In this document: positions 51,264-59,329 of the stretch, piece by piece
How the letters are laid out: the number at the start of each line of letters is the position of its first letter
How positions within the stretch are numbered: the first letter of the stretch is position 1
Notes under the pieces: model-generated
What the model was told of the DNA's origin: nothing
What the model saw: the letters and a program-made list of their open reading frames with translations, nothing else
The model's database searches: none
Position numbers and translations under genes: made by a program
Assembly (NCBI GenBank): GCA_041281825.1
Contig: CP166298.1
Span: 2,914,001-2,978,000, forward strand
Length of the DNA: 64,000 bases
Direction of reading: 5' to 3'
From: Paenibacillus_D tarimensis_A
GTDB lineage: Bacteria; Bacillota; Bacilli; Paenibacillales; Paenibacillaceae

Positions 51264-52865
51264 ATGGCCCGGACACAACTAGTTCGATTTTTGAGAGATG
51301 CTTATTCAGTCGCTGAACAAGCCATAAAGAAAAACGTTTCGATTGATCAAGTCATGCAAGAGCGCAGCTTGAAACGACAGTCACGCCAAAAGTATAGAAA
51401 AAAACGTTCCTCTTCCTCAACTACCACAACTAAACGTACCGTAAAATCCACCAAGAAAACAGGATCAACTCCGCGTATCGTGATTGTAGGTGCGGGCCTT
51501 GCCGGTCTCACTTGTGCCTATCGTCTGAAGCAAAAGGGATTTATCGCCAAAGTCTACGAGGCATCCGATCGTGTCGGCGGCCGATGCTGGACCAACCGCG
51601 GCGATTTTGAAGAGAAACAAATCGTCGAACGGGGAGGCGAGCTGATAGATACGGAGCATCTGGAAATTCGAGAGTTGGCTGAAGAGTTAGGTCTAGCCTT
51701 GGATGACCTTATTGAGGCTGAGAAGAAAGGGACGGACCCTTGTTACTTCTTTGACAACACCCCATATTCCTACGCAGAAGCTACTCGCGATTTTCAGAAG
51801 GTATTTAACATACTTCGGGAGGATCTTAAGGCAGCCCCCCACCCGACAACGTTTAACAACTTTACACAACGGGGATTCGAGCTGGATCATATGTCGATTA
51901 TAGACTGGATTAACGAGAATGTTCCCGGCGGCATCAAGTCGAAGTTTGGGCAGTTGTTAGACGTGGCATATAACATCGAGTTCGGCGCAGATTCTTCTGA
52001 TCAGAGCTCACTTAATCTGATATATCTTCTCGGGTTTTCAGAACGCAGCAGACCGTTTAGTATCTTCGGTTCTTCTGATGAGAGGTTCCATATACGTGGC
52101 GGAAACGACCAGGTTACCAAGATATTGGAAAAGAAGCTGAAGAAAAGTCAGATTAGCCGTAACACAGCATTGATTGCGATCAAAGAGAACAGTACTGGAA
52201 GTTACACACTGACTTTTAAGAACCTGTTGAAAGTTTTTGACGTCGTTGCTGAAAAGGTTGTACTGACACTTCCTTTTTCCATCCTGCGCACCTCTGTGGA
52301 TTTCAGCAAGGCAGGATTCAGACCTCTGAAGATAACCGCGATTGAAGAGCTTGGAATGGGAGCGAATACGAAGCTTCATGTTCAGTTCACGGATCGTCAT
52401 TGGAATGATCTCGGCTGCAATGGGGAAACCTTTTCCGATAGAGGCTATCAGAACACTTATGAGGTAAGCAGAGCACAACCTGGAAAAGCAGGAATCTTGG
52501 TTGATTACACGGGTGGAGAAATCGCAATGGGATTTAACAGAGGCACTCCAACGGAACGTACAGAGATATTTCTGAAGCAACTGGAGCCAGTGTTACCTGG
52601 CATCTCCGGGAAATGGAACGGTAGGTCGACACGTGATTACTGGCCGGGACATCCTTTTACCAAAGGCTCTTATTCCTATTGGAAAGTCGGTCAATATACG
52701 AAGTTTGCAGGCATAGAAGCTGAGAGAGAGGGGAGAAAAGGGAACTGCCACTTTGCAGGTGAACATACCTCTATTGAGTGGCAGGGATTCCTGAACGGAG
52801 GTGTTGAGAGCGGTGAGCGAGCCGCAAGTGAAATTCTCGAAGATTTAGAAGAAGATGAAGAGTAG
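51264..52865 (+). CDS. Flavin amine oxidase (monoamine oxidase family)
   Basis: A 533-residue flavoprotein. After a basic, Ser/Thr/Lys/Arg-rich extension (residues ~1-68) comes the FAD motif RIVIVGAGLAGLTCAYRLKQ, the EASDRVGGRCW block, and at the C-terminus CHFAGEHTSIEWQGFLNGGV with SGERAASEIL, the second FAD-binding site. The substrate is probably a polyamine or other amine; some relatives oxidise tryptophan or make deaminated precursors. There is no signal peptide; the basic extension is not a Tat signal and could bind nucleic acid or surfaces. The ATG follows AAAGGAGG. A short stem AGTAGCG/CGCTACT overlaps the stop codon. Confidence 0.9.
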   Translation: MARTQLVRFLRDAYSVAEQAIKKNVSIDQVMQERSLKRQSRQKYRKKRSSSSTTTTKRTVKSTKKTGSTPRIVIVGAGLAGLTCAYRLKQKGFIAKVYEASDRVGGRCWTNRGDFEEKQIVERGGELIDTEHLEIRELAEELGLALDDLIEAEKKGTDPCYFFDNTPYSYAEATRDFQKVFNILREDLKAAPHPTTFNNFTQRGFELDHMSIIDWINENVPGGIKSKFGQLLDVAYNIEFGADSSDQSSLNLIYLLGFSERSRPFSIFGSSDERFHIRGGNDQVTKILEKKLKKSQISRNTALIAIKENSTGSYTLTFKNLLKVFDVVAEKVVLTLPFSILRTSVDFSKAGFRPLKITAIEELGMGANTKLHVQFTDRHWNDLGCNGETFSDRGYQNTYEVSRAQPGKAGILVDYTGGEIAMGFNRGTPTERTEIFLKQLEPVLPGISGKWNGRSTRDYWPGHPFTKGSYSYWKVGQYTKFAGIEAEREGRKGNCHFAGEHTSIEWQGFLNGGVESGERAASEILEDLEEDEE

Positions 52866-53001
52866 CGCTCGGTGCCTTCGTGTCGCTACTTACTTCCGTT
52901 GATGGAAGTCGGGTGTTGAATTTGAAGTTACATTCTACAACCCGTAAGTAAGCGGTTGTACTCGATATCAAGGCATGATACGACAACCAAATAGTTCGTA
53001 C

Positions 53002-53142
53002 GATAATGGCAAACCCGCTGAAAAGCGGCGACGCAAAGCTAGAGGGGCTAAAGCGGATTTAACCCGCAATGCCAGCCAGCTACCGAATACGACGGGAACC
53101 TCCGTCTATTCATTTATATAAAGCTAGAAGGGAGGTTTTTTG
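53002..53142 (+). ncRNA. GEMM-I (cyclic di-GMP type) riboswitch with terminator, copy 2
   Basis: Nearly identical to copy 1: ATGGCAAA, CCGC/GCGG hairpin, GACGCAAAGC, GGGGCTAA, GCCAGCCAGCTACCG, then AACCTCC (53097-53103) pairing with GGAGGTT (53131-53137) and a T-run. Identity extends past the terminator into GTGCTGCTTAAAA. It precedes a small ORF and, 650 bp on, the GH9 gene. Confidence 0.88.
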
Positions 53143-53157
53143 TGCTGCTTAAAAAGT

Positions 53158-53457
53158 ATGACCAACAATGCGGAAGCGCTCTGTACAACGTGGGAGTCCG
53201 GAAGGCAGTTTCCTTATGAAAGGCGGGGATCTAACAACGCCATTATATGTCAATTGATTACCTGCAATGTCGGACCGTACCCCGCGCTTATGCTGTCCGA
53301 GAGTCGCGCTGACGGCGTTATCGTGGGTGAATGGATGACCGTAAGTGAATCCGGGATGCCGGCGTTGGATCAATTGTTGGGCAGCCAGGATTACACGTTA
53401 TATAGTTTAATAAACGAATGGAAGCAGCTAGCCTTTATGATTAGCTGCTTTTTATAA
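53158..53457 (+). CDS. Possible small protein after riboswitch copy 2, unknown
   Basis: An open frame of 99 codons from ATG 53158 with no good ribosome binding site; a GTG at 53140 would lie in the riboswitch terminator tail. The composition is unremarkable (SMTNNAEALCTTWESGRQF, DYTLYSLINEWKQLAF). Its last 12 codons coincide with the next terminator hairpin. It may be a real riboswitch-controlled gene or a chance frame. Confidence 0.3.
   Translation: MTNNAEALCTTWESGRQFPYERRGSNNAIICQLITCNVGPYPALMLSESRADGVIVGEWMTVSESGMPALDQLLGSQDYTLYSLINEWKQLAFMISCFL
53422..53455 (+). terminator. Intrinsic terminator ahead of the GH9 region
   Basis: AAGCAGCTA / TAGCTGCTT (9 bp) with an 11-nt loop followed by TTTTTAT. 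It ends any transcript from riboswitch copy 2 before the GH9 gene. Confidence 0.85.
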
Positions 53458-53527
53458 TAGGCTTAAACCAAGTAAGGAGCGCGAAGAAGCTTTGAGCAGA
53501 TGCTGCTTTGGATTGGATCCGGAATGA

Positions 53528-53589
53528 AAGTTCGATTTGGTTTTGCTCGATGTAATGATACCAGGGATCGATGAGTTTGAACTAATGGA
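53528..53589 (+). pseudogene. Receiver-domain (response regulator) remnant
   Basis: The plus frame reads KFDLVLLDVMIPGIDEFELM, the phosphorylation-site strand of a receiver domain (KFDLVLLDVMxPGxDGFEL). No start, upstream motif or downstream output domain is intact. The surrounding 53460-53790 stretch has no other recognisable coding sequence. Confidence 0.65.
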
Positions 53590-53791
53590 GAACGAGAGCA
53601 TTCGCCCGCTGAAAATCTCGGTGATTTTCGGCGCACTTGAGCGGCTGTCCGCAAACTCTGATTTTCTAGGGAATCTACTCTAATTGTTGGGGTATGAAGG
53701 TGTAAGAGGGATGAACTATTATAAATGTGAGCGCTTTATTTAGAGATATTTTCTATTTATGCGCTTCAATATTATTTAGGGAGGTCTCTAA

Positions 53792-56386
53792 GTGAACAGA
53801 ATCAAGATCCACAGCATGAAAAAGAGGTTACTTCCACTAGTACTGTCAATCGTCATCGCTTTCATGACTGCCGTACCGAGTGGTGTGACTGCAAGTGAAA
53901 CAGACCCTTATTTGCCGCCAGGTGGAACGGATTGGAACAAGCTACGCGACATTACGATCAACAATTTCGCATGGGAGTTCGGCAGCCAAACGGTAAGTGA
54001 AACCTACTTAAATCAGCAAGCATTTCGAATTTCCACTTCAGGATGGTGGGCGAGTCAATTCGTTGTAAACGGCTGGCAGACGTTTGACTTCTCGCCTTAT
54101 TACCAGAACGGCACGCTTGAATTCGATGTTGTTGGACAAGTGGGGGGAGAGGGCTTCGTAATTGGTTTTCAAGATGTCGTTCATGAACGAATTGTCAATG
54201 GACAATTTTTTAAGGACCAAGATAACAACCCGGATGAAACGAGACAAGATGCCCTTTCCGCCAACGTAAATACGTATGTTCCGGTTACCCAAACATGGAC
54301 CCACGTATCGATACCGCTCAAAACCATTTTTGACAGCAACTCGATTTTTGAGAATAAGCAGGTTCAACTTTTGAAGGTGGCCGCTGTAAGCGATGTGCCG
54401 GTAACCTTTTGGATCGCGAATATGAAGGTCGTATCGTCCGACAAGGAAATATCCGCCGCACCGATTAAAGTTAACCAAGTAGGTTATCCGCTCGCTGGCG
54501 AAAAATATGCATTGGTCAGCGGATATTACAATGAGCTTTCCGCTGATGTTGGTACTGCTTTTGAGGTTAGGCGTCAGTCGGATGGCAGCATTGCGCATTC
54601 TGGTACGTTATCGCTTGTGAAGGCTTACGATTCCTTATCCGGGGAGAAAGTTTTTAAAGCAGACTTAACAGCGCTTAACGAAGCGGGCGATTTCTACATA
54701 ACCGTAAACGGAGTAGCCGCCCCATCGGTGCCCTTCACGATTGGAAACGGTATATATAGCGGATTGCTTAGGGATGTCCAGAAGTTCTTTTACTATCAGA
54801 GAGCAAATGTAGACCTTGAGGCCGCTCACGCCGGAGCATTCGCGCGCATTGGAGCACACAAACAAGACTACAACCTTCCGCTGCAATCAAACCCATCTGT
54901 TACAAAGGATGTTTCGGGCGGTTGGTGGGATGCCGGAGATACAGGGAAATACGTTACAGCAGGCGCTACCGCTGTCTCCGATCTGTTGTGGGCGTATGAA
55001 TTCTATCCTGACCACTTCACCGACGGACAATTGAATATCCCGGAAAGCGGTAACGGAATTCCTGATTTATTAGATGAGATTAAGTTTGAAACCGATTTCT
55101 TGTTGAAAATGCAGCACACAAACGGCGGATTCTACTCTTACGTGAATCGGGAGCCTGCTCCGAACCGATTCATTATGGACGGGGATGGTACCCAGATCCC
55201 AACGGCGATGACCGCGAATACGGTAGGGGTCCTCGCGCATGCTTCCGTGGTGTTCAGAAGTGTACCTGCGCTTCAGTCGTATGCCGATGTTCTGCTAGCC
55301 TCGGCAAAGAAAGGTTGGACATATCTTGCGGCTAATCCGCAGGTCATTTCCCAACCCTCAGGACCGTATAATGATAACGATGACCTAAACGATCGCTTTT
55401 ACGCGGCTGCAGCGTTGTATAGAGCAACCGCTGAAACGCAGTATGGCGACTACGTGAAGGCAAACTATACGTCTTTGGGAAATATTTTTTCGAATGCGAC
55501 CTTCTCCCACGGTATAAACGGGATGGAGATGATCGGCTTCTATCATTACTTGAGCTCAAGCGCTCCTGATGCCAACGTAAAGTCGTGGTTCACGACGAAT
55601 TTTACGAACTGGAAGAATAATGTCATTGACACGACTGTGAACGCGGTATGGGGCAATTCCACAAATGATGGGTTTTACTGGGGTGCCAACTCGAACGTAG
55701 CCAGTATGCCGATGAGTTTTGCGATCGGCAGCAGGGTTACAGGCCAATACGACGCTCAAACCGTTATGAAACTCGCGCAGAGTAACCTCAACTACTTGCT
55801 TGGCGTTAACCCCCTGCAGTTGAGTTACATTACCGGTCACGGCGAAAACCGCATTCAAAAGACGCACCATGAGATTTTCATGAGAGATTTCATCATCGAT
55901 ATGCCGTCTGGTTATATGGTTGGCGGTCCGAACAACTGGCTTGCGAAATTCCCTGCAAAAGCCTACAACCATTCGACGGTAGACTGGGAAACGAACGAAC
56001 AAGCGTTAAACTACAACTCACCGTTAATTTTCCTGGTAGCCGCCTTAGGCGAAGAAACACCAGCACCAACACCTACACCGGTGCCGGTGCAGACAATAAC
56101 CCTTGATAAAACAAGCGGGACGGTGAAGACGGGGAGCCGGTTAACCGTTAAGGCTACTGTAGGACCAGCCGATGCTACGGACAAGACTCTAACCGCCGTT
56201 TCCCAGAACCCTGGAATCGCCAAAGTGGAAAATATTGTTTACAACAATGCAACCGGCGAGACGACTTTCGATATTGTAGGGGTCAGTAATGGCAATGGCA
56301 AAAACAGCACATTGTCGACATCGATCACGGTAACTTCCAGCGATACAAACGCGTCCGCGAGCTTTACCGTTACTGTAACAAGATAA
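53792..56386 (+). CDS. Secreted GH9 family endoglucanase/glucanase
   Basis: An 864-residue exported enzyme. A signal peptide (~1-34) ends at VTA-S. Residues ~45-225 form a beta-sandwich module (DWNKLRDITINNFAWEFGSQ...WIANMKVVSS). An Ig-like CelD_N domain (IKVNQVGYPLAGEKYALVSG) follows. The GH9 barrel has VSGGWWDAGDTGKYVTAGAT (base Asp ~380-383), INGMEMIGFYHY, ITGHGENRIQKTHHE and VDWETNEQALNYNSPLIFLV (acid Glu ~736). A Pro/Thr linker and a C-terminal bacterial Ig-like domain with WxV-type Big_2 features close it. The GTG start follows GGGAGG. It cleaves beta-glucans such as cellulose or xyloglucan outside the cell. A c-di-GMP riboswitch lies 650 bp upstream, but a terminator intervenes. Confidence 0.93.
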   Translation: MNRIKIHSMKKRLLPLVLSIVIAFMTAVPSGVTASETDPYLPPGGTDWNKLRDITINNFAWEFGSQTVSETYLNQQAFRISTSGWWASQFVVNGWQTFDFSPYYQNGTLEFDVVGQVGGEGFVIGFQDVVHERIVNGQFFKDQDNNPDETRQDALSANVNTYVPVTQTWTHVSIPLKTIFDSNSIFENKQVQLLKVAAVSDVPVTFWIANMKVVSSDKEISAAPIKVNQVGYPLAGEKYALVSGYYNELSADVGTAFEVRRQSDGSIAHSGTLSLVKAYDSLSGEKVFKADLTALNEAGDFYITVNGVAAPSVPFTIGNGIYSGLLRDVQKFFYYQRANVDLEAAHAGAFARIGAHKQDYNLPLQSNPSVTKDVSGGWWDAGDTGKYVTAGATAVSDLLWAYEFYPDHFTDGQLNIPESGNGIPDLLDEIKFETDFLLKMQHTNGGFYSYVNREPAPNRFIMDGDGTQIPTAMTANTVGVLAHASVVFRSVPALQSYADVLLASAKKGWTYLAANPQVISQPSGPYNDNDDLNDRFYAAAALYRATAETQYGDYVKANYTSLGNIFSNATFSHGINGMEMIGFYHYLSSSAPDANVKSWFTTNFTNWKNNVIDTTVNAVWGNSTNDGFYWGANSNVASMPMSFAIGSRVTGQYDAQTVMKLAQSNLNYLLGVNPLQLSYITGHGENRIQKTHHEIFMRDFIIDMPSGYMVGGPNNWLAKFPAKAYNHSTVDWETNEQALNYNSPLIFLVAALGEETPAPTPTPVPVQTITLDKTSGTVKTGSRLTVKATVGPADATDKTLTAVSQNPGIAKVENIVYNNATGETTFDIVGVSNGNGKNSTLSTSITVTSSDTNASASFTVTVTR

Positions 56387-56394
56387 GTCAGAAG

Positions 56395-56430
56395 AGGTCA
56401 CAGCAAAGTTATACTTGCTGTGACCTTTCT
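56395..56430 (+). terminator. Terminator of the GH9 gene
   Basis: A 12-bp stem AGGTCACAGCAA / TTGCTGTGACCT with an 8-nt loop, then TTCTC. Confidence 0.85.
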
Positions 56431-56591
56431 CATAGTTGGTCAATTATAAGCCGGATGAGAGATGTATGGCGTAAAGTAGGGGAGACCAGCCTGGTTGTCG
56501 CCCATGACATAGGGATCTTTGAGCGGAGCTCATAGTCTCTCCGCTTCACCTCTAAAGAGGTTAGATAGTCGCGGGACCTGCCCGACAGCTT

Positions 56592-56850
56592 TCACATTTC
56601 AGATCTATAAATAATGTTGCAAATTTTAAAATCATTAGAGTCTTTATACGCATGAGCGGTCGCGCCGTCGATGATGAATACGTTCCCCTTCTTGATGAAG
56701 GATGCTTCCGTATTGACGACATGCGTAGCGTTTCCGTTCAAAACGATGACGAGCTCGGAGAAATCCGAATGATTATGCAGGTCCGTATCTTCGTGTTGTC
56801 CGCCGTACTGAATGAAGAAAGGGAACTGTTCGTCGGTAGTAAACCAGTGA
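56592..56850 (-). pseudogene. AraC-family regulator, N-terminal cupin remnant
   Basis: The minus frame reads HHWFTTDEQFPFFIQYGGQH, EDTDLHNHSDFSELVIVLNG and FIKKGNVFIIDGATAHAYKD, the sugar-binding cupin half of an AraC regulator. It then ends at a stop after NIIYRSEM. Neither a start codon nor the helix-turn-helix half is present. Confidence 0.7.
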
Positions 56851-56983
56851 TGACTAAATCATGCTATTAAATATCTGAAAAATCAAGGCGCTCCGATTGA
56901 ATGCCTTTCACGGCAGTATTCGATCAAAAAGAAGAACTAAGTTATTATGAGTGAAGACTGAATTAGATTGGGGGGAATCAGAT

Positions 56984-57341
56984 ATGAAATACATTATTTT
57001 GACGGGAGCTTCACGCGGAATAGGTGAAGCCCTTTGTAGAAAGCTTTTATCAAATAATCATCATCTGCTGTGTATTTCAAGGAAAAGAATGATTCACTGA
57101 TTGCTTTTGCTCGTTCCGAAAAGCATAAGATAGATTATTTCGAATTCGATTTGAACAACGTATACGAAATTGATGAATTCATGAGGAATGTATTCGAGAA
57201 GATTGATTCATCAAATGTTGAATCATTAGATTTAATCAATATGCCGGAATTATTTTTAACCGACTTATAGAGGAAACAGATCCAATTTCAGTAATTCAAA
57301 TGATGAATACCAATTTGATTTCACCGATGATTTTGACTTGA
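56984..57341 (+). pseudogene. SDR-family gene (YueD/sepiapterin-reductase-like) with frameshifts
   Basis: It starts well, with GGGGGAATCAG and ATG 56984 giving MKYIILTGASRGIGEALCRK (NAD(P) motif TGxxxGIG). It then changes frame near 57075 (KHKIDYFEFDLNNVYEIDEF), and again near 57240 to YAGIIFNRLIEETDPISVIQ with MMNTNLISPMILT, then a stop at 57339-57341. At least two frameshifts occur and the catalytic C-terminal half is lost. The next ~170 bp hold no gene. Confidence 0.75.
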
Positions 57342-57510
57342 GTATGCAGCTGATAGAATACTTACTTTTCTTATGGATAGATTTGAACACGGAAAAACGG
57401 TGAAAGCATGGTAAAAAATTATTGATGTTTTATTATATACGCTCATCCATGTGGACCTTTTTCCAATCTTGCCGTTATATTAAAAGAAAGATAGTGAAAT
57501 GAATATTACT

Positions 57511-57537
57511 GGAGCAGGCGCCGCGGCGACCTGCTCC
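57511..57537 (-). terminator. Terminator of the HAD hydrolase gene
   Basis: GGAGCAGG / CCTGCTCC with a GC-rich loop. It sits just beyond the stop of the minus-strand HAD gene. Confidence 0.6.
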
Positions 57538-57544
57538 TAATCGT

Positions 57545-58270
57545 TCAATGCGCAATTTCATATAAAATATTCTTAATGTCACTTAAAGTTGTGATCGTTT
57601 TGAAGGGGGTCTCTAAAGTTCGATTCTCAAATCCTTTATGATTGATCCAGATGCCTTTAATGTCTAACTTTTGAGGTGCAACGACCTCCCATTCGAAATT
57701 GTCCCCAATCATCCAAGTCTCATCTGCAGTAACACCAAGTTGATTTATCACATGCAAATAGACTTTGTGATCAGGCTTGCCTGTACCAAATTCTTCTTCA
57801 ATTAGAATGCAATCGAAATGGGAGGCGAGTTCAAAACGTTCAATCTTTTTTCTTTGTGTACTCGCGCCGCCATTTGTTATTAGAGCAAGCTTTATTCCAA
57901 GTTCGCGCAGAAATTGAAGTGTTTCGATGGCGCCAGGATAAAGCGTGACTGCATCATCGCGCTCAATTCCATAATCGAGGGCAATGCGTTCTGCAAGGAA
58001 AATATCATGAAAATTAGCTTCGTGAAGGGCAGCTGAAACGATTTCTATTCTGGCTTTATCGAGATCAAGTCGCCCGATTCGGTGTCTAACGGGATCACCC
58101 CAAAACCACTTAGCTTTTCTCTTTATTTGCATAATGACATCATCAATTTGTTCATCGTTTAACTGAAGATGCCTGTTACACACGCTTTTCCAACATTTAT
58201 CAAGATCAATACCGTGATCGAAGGCAATAATTGTATCATCCAAATCCAACAAAATGGCTTTTGGGTACAT
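57545..58270 (-). CDS. HAD-superfamily hydrolase (haloacid dehalogenase-like phosphatase)
   Basis: A 241-residue protein with all four HAD motifs: I ILLDLDDTIIAF (DxDxT), II LALITNGGAST, III with Lys in GTGKPDHKVYLH, and IV WMIGDNFEWEVVAP. A helical C1-type cap lies between motifs I and II. It has the size and layout of YjjG/pyrimidine 5'-nucleotidase-like or 2-haloacid-type enzymes; the substrate is unknown. The ATG at 58270 follows GAGGAGTGAGGG; longer in-frame starts pass through that site. Confidence 0.9.
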   Translation of the reverse strand: MYPKAILLDLDDTIIAFDHGIDLDKCWKSVCNRHLQLNDEQIDDVIMQIKRKAKWFWGDPVRHRIGRLDLDKARIEIVSAALHEANFHDIFLAERIALDYGIERDDAVTLYPGAIETLQFLRELGIKLALITNGGASTQRKKIERFELASHFDCILIEEEFGTGKPDHKVYLHVINQLGVTADETWMIGDNFEWEVVAPQKLDIKGIWINHKGFENRTLETPFKTITTLSDIKNILYEIAH

Positions 58271-58489
58271 TTCCCTCACTCCTCGAAAAAGATAAATCTC
58301 ACCTAACGGGCTGCGTAACAACATTAAAGGCTCCCGAATATTCCGGCAGCCTTGTATAGGTCGAAGGAAAAATAACTTCACACTCAATTATTAGTTTATA
58401 CTGGAGAAAAAGATAAGTCTATATCTTTAAGGGGATTTCATGTAAAGTGGGTTTACCGGCCGGTAGAAACTAAAGTTGAGGTTCACAAT

Positions 58490-58900
58490 GCTTTTCAGAT
58501 GGCGACGGGAAGATTCTTTAATAAAAATGATTCGAATTTGTGGGGTACATCTATTTTTAAGCAGTGGGGAGAAACCATGGGGAAGATGCATCAGCTCTCA
58601 AAATCTTATATCTGCTTAGAAACAGGAAAGAGAGATGAATGGCGTAAGTCGGAAATTGAAAATCCACATTTAGAACAAGGTAAGTTCCTCGATGATCGTT
58701 GGATTAAGCAAATTCCAATGTTTATGGATTATAGGAATGTATGCTCATTTTTTTGGTGCTCAGCAGTTGGGATGGAGATGAGGCCGAGTTTAATGACTTT
58801 CAGCGAAATGCAATAGGAAATGCTGTAAGGTTAATCGAAAATGGCCAATCTTTCGACGGCTGCGATATTGATTTGGTGTAGGCTGCGGCGAGTTGGATAA
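58490..58900 (+). pseudogene. Composite gene debris with an APH-like fragment
   Basis: The frame from 58499 contains IFKQWGETMGKMHQLSKSYI, CLETGKRDEWRKSEIENPHL and EQGKF, the middle region of an aminoglycoside-phosphotransferase-like protein (W-ETMGxMHxLTKxY). Soon after, another frame reads SSWDGDEAEFNDFQRNAIGN and AVRLIENGQSFDGCDIDLV, a different protein fragment I cannot name. Neither piece has a supported start or a complete domain. Confidence 0.55.
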
Positions 58901-59013
58901 TTCAATGAAATTTCGTTGAAAAGTACTTATTGCTGTTGGTCTTCTAAAAATGGATTTGACATAATTGCTTCTTCGGGCTAATATGTCTTAAATAACTGTA
59001 TACGAACAAATGC

Positions 59014-59298
59014 TAAGAAGAGAAGAGTAATTAAGAAGCGTAGTTCCCAGAGAGCTCCAGTATGGTGAAATGGAGTAACGATGCTCTTAACGAAAAAAGT
59101 CTCGGAGCTTCATATTGGAATTGAGCAAAGCGCTCAAGGATAGTATGACGGGATCTCCCGTTTCAGAGATAGGGTATAAGTATTATTGTACCTGAAAAGG
59201 CGAACATGGTAACATGTTCGTGAACTGAGGTGGTACCACGATGCTAACATAGCTCCCGTCCTCAAGATGAAAATCTTGAGAACGGGAGCTTTTTATTT
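59014..59298 (+). ncRNA. T-box leader controlling the class I LysRS gene
   Basis: The 3' part has the T-box TGAGGTGGTACCACG (59226-59240). The terminator AGCTCCCGT (59251-59259), inner CTCAAGAT/ATCTTGAG, ACGGGAGCT and TTTTT follows. The 5' part shows a Stem I-like arrangement: AGTAA near 59030, an apical hairpin CTCCA-GTATGGTGAAA-TGGAG, and on the 3' strand CGAAAAAAG at 59091-59099, where either AAA or AAG reads lysine. Uncharged tRNA-Lys would stabilise the antiterminator. Confidence 0.88.
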
Positions 59299-59329
59299 AT
59301 AAAATCAAAAATGGCAGAGGTGATTTGTT

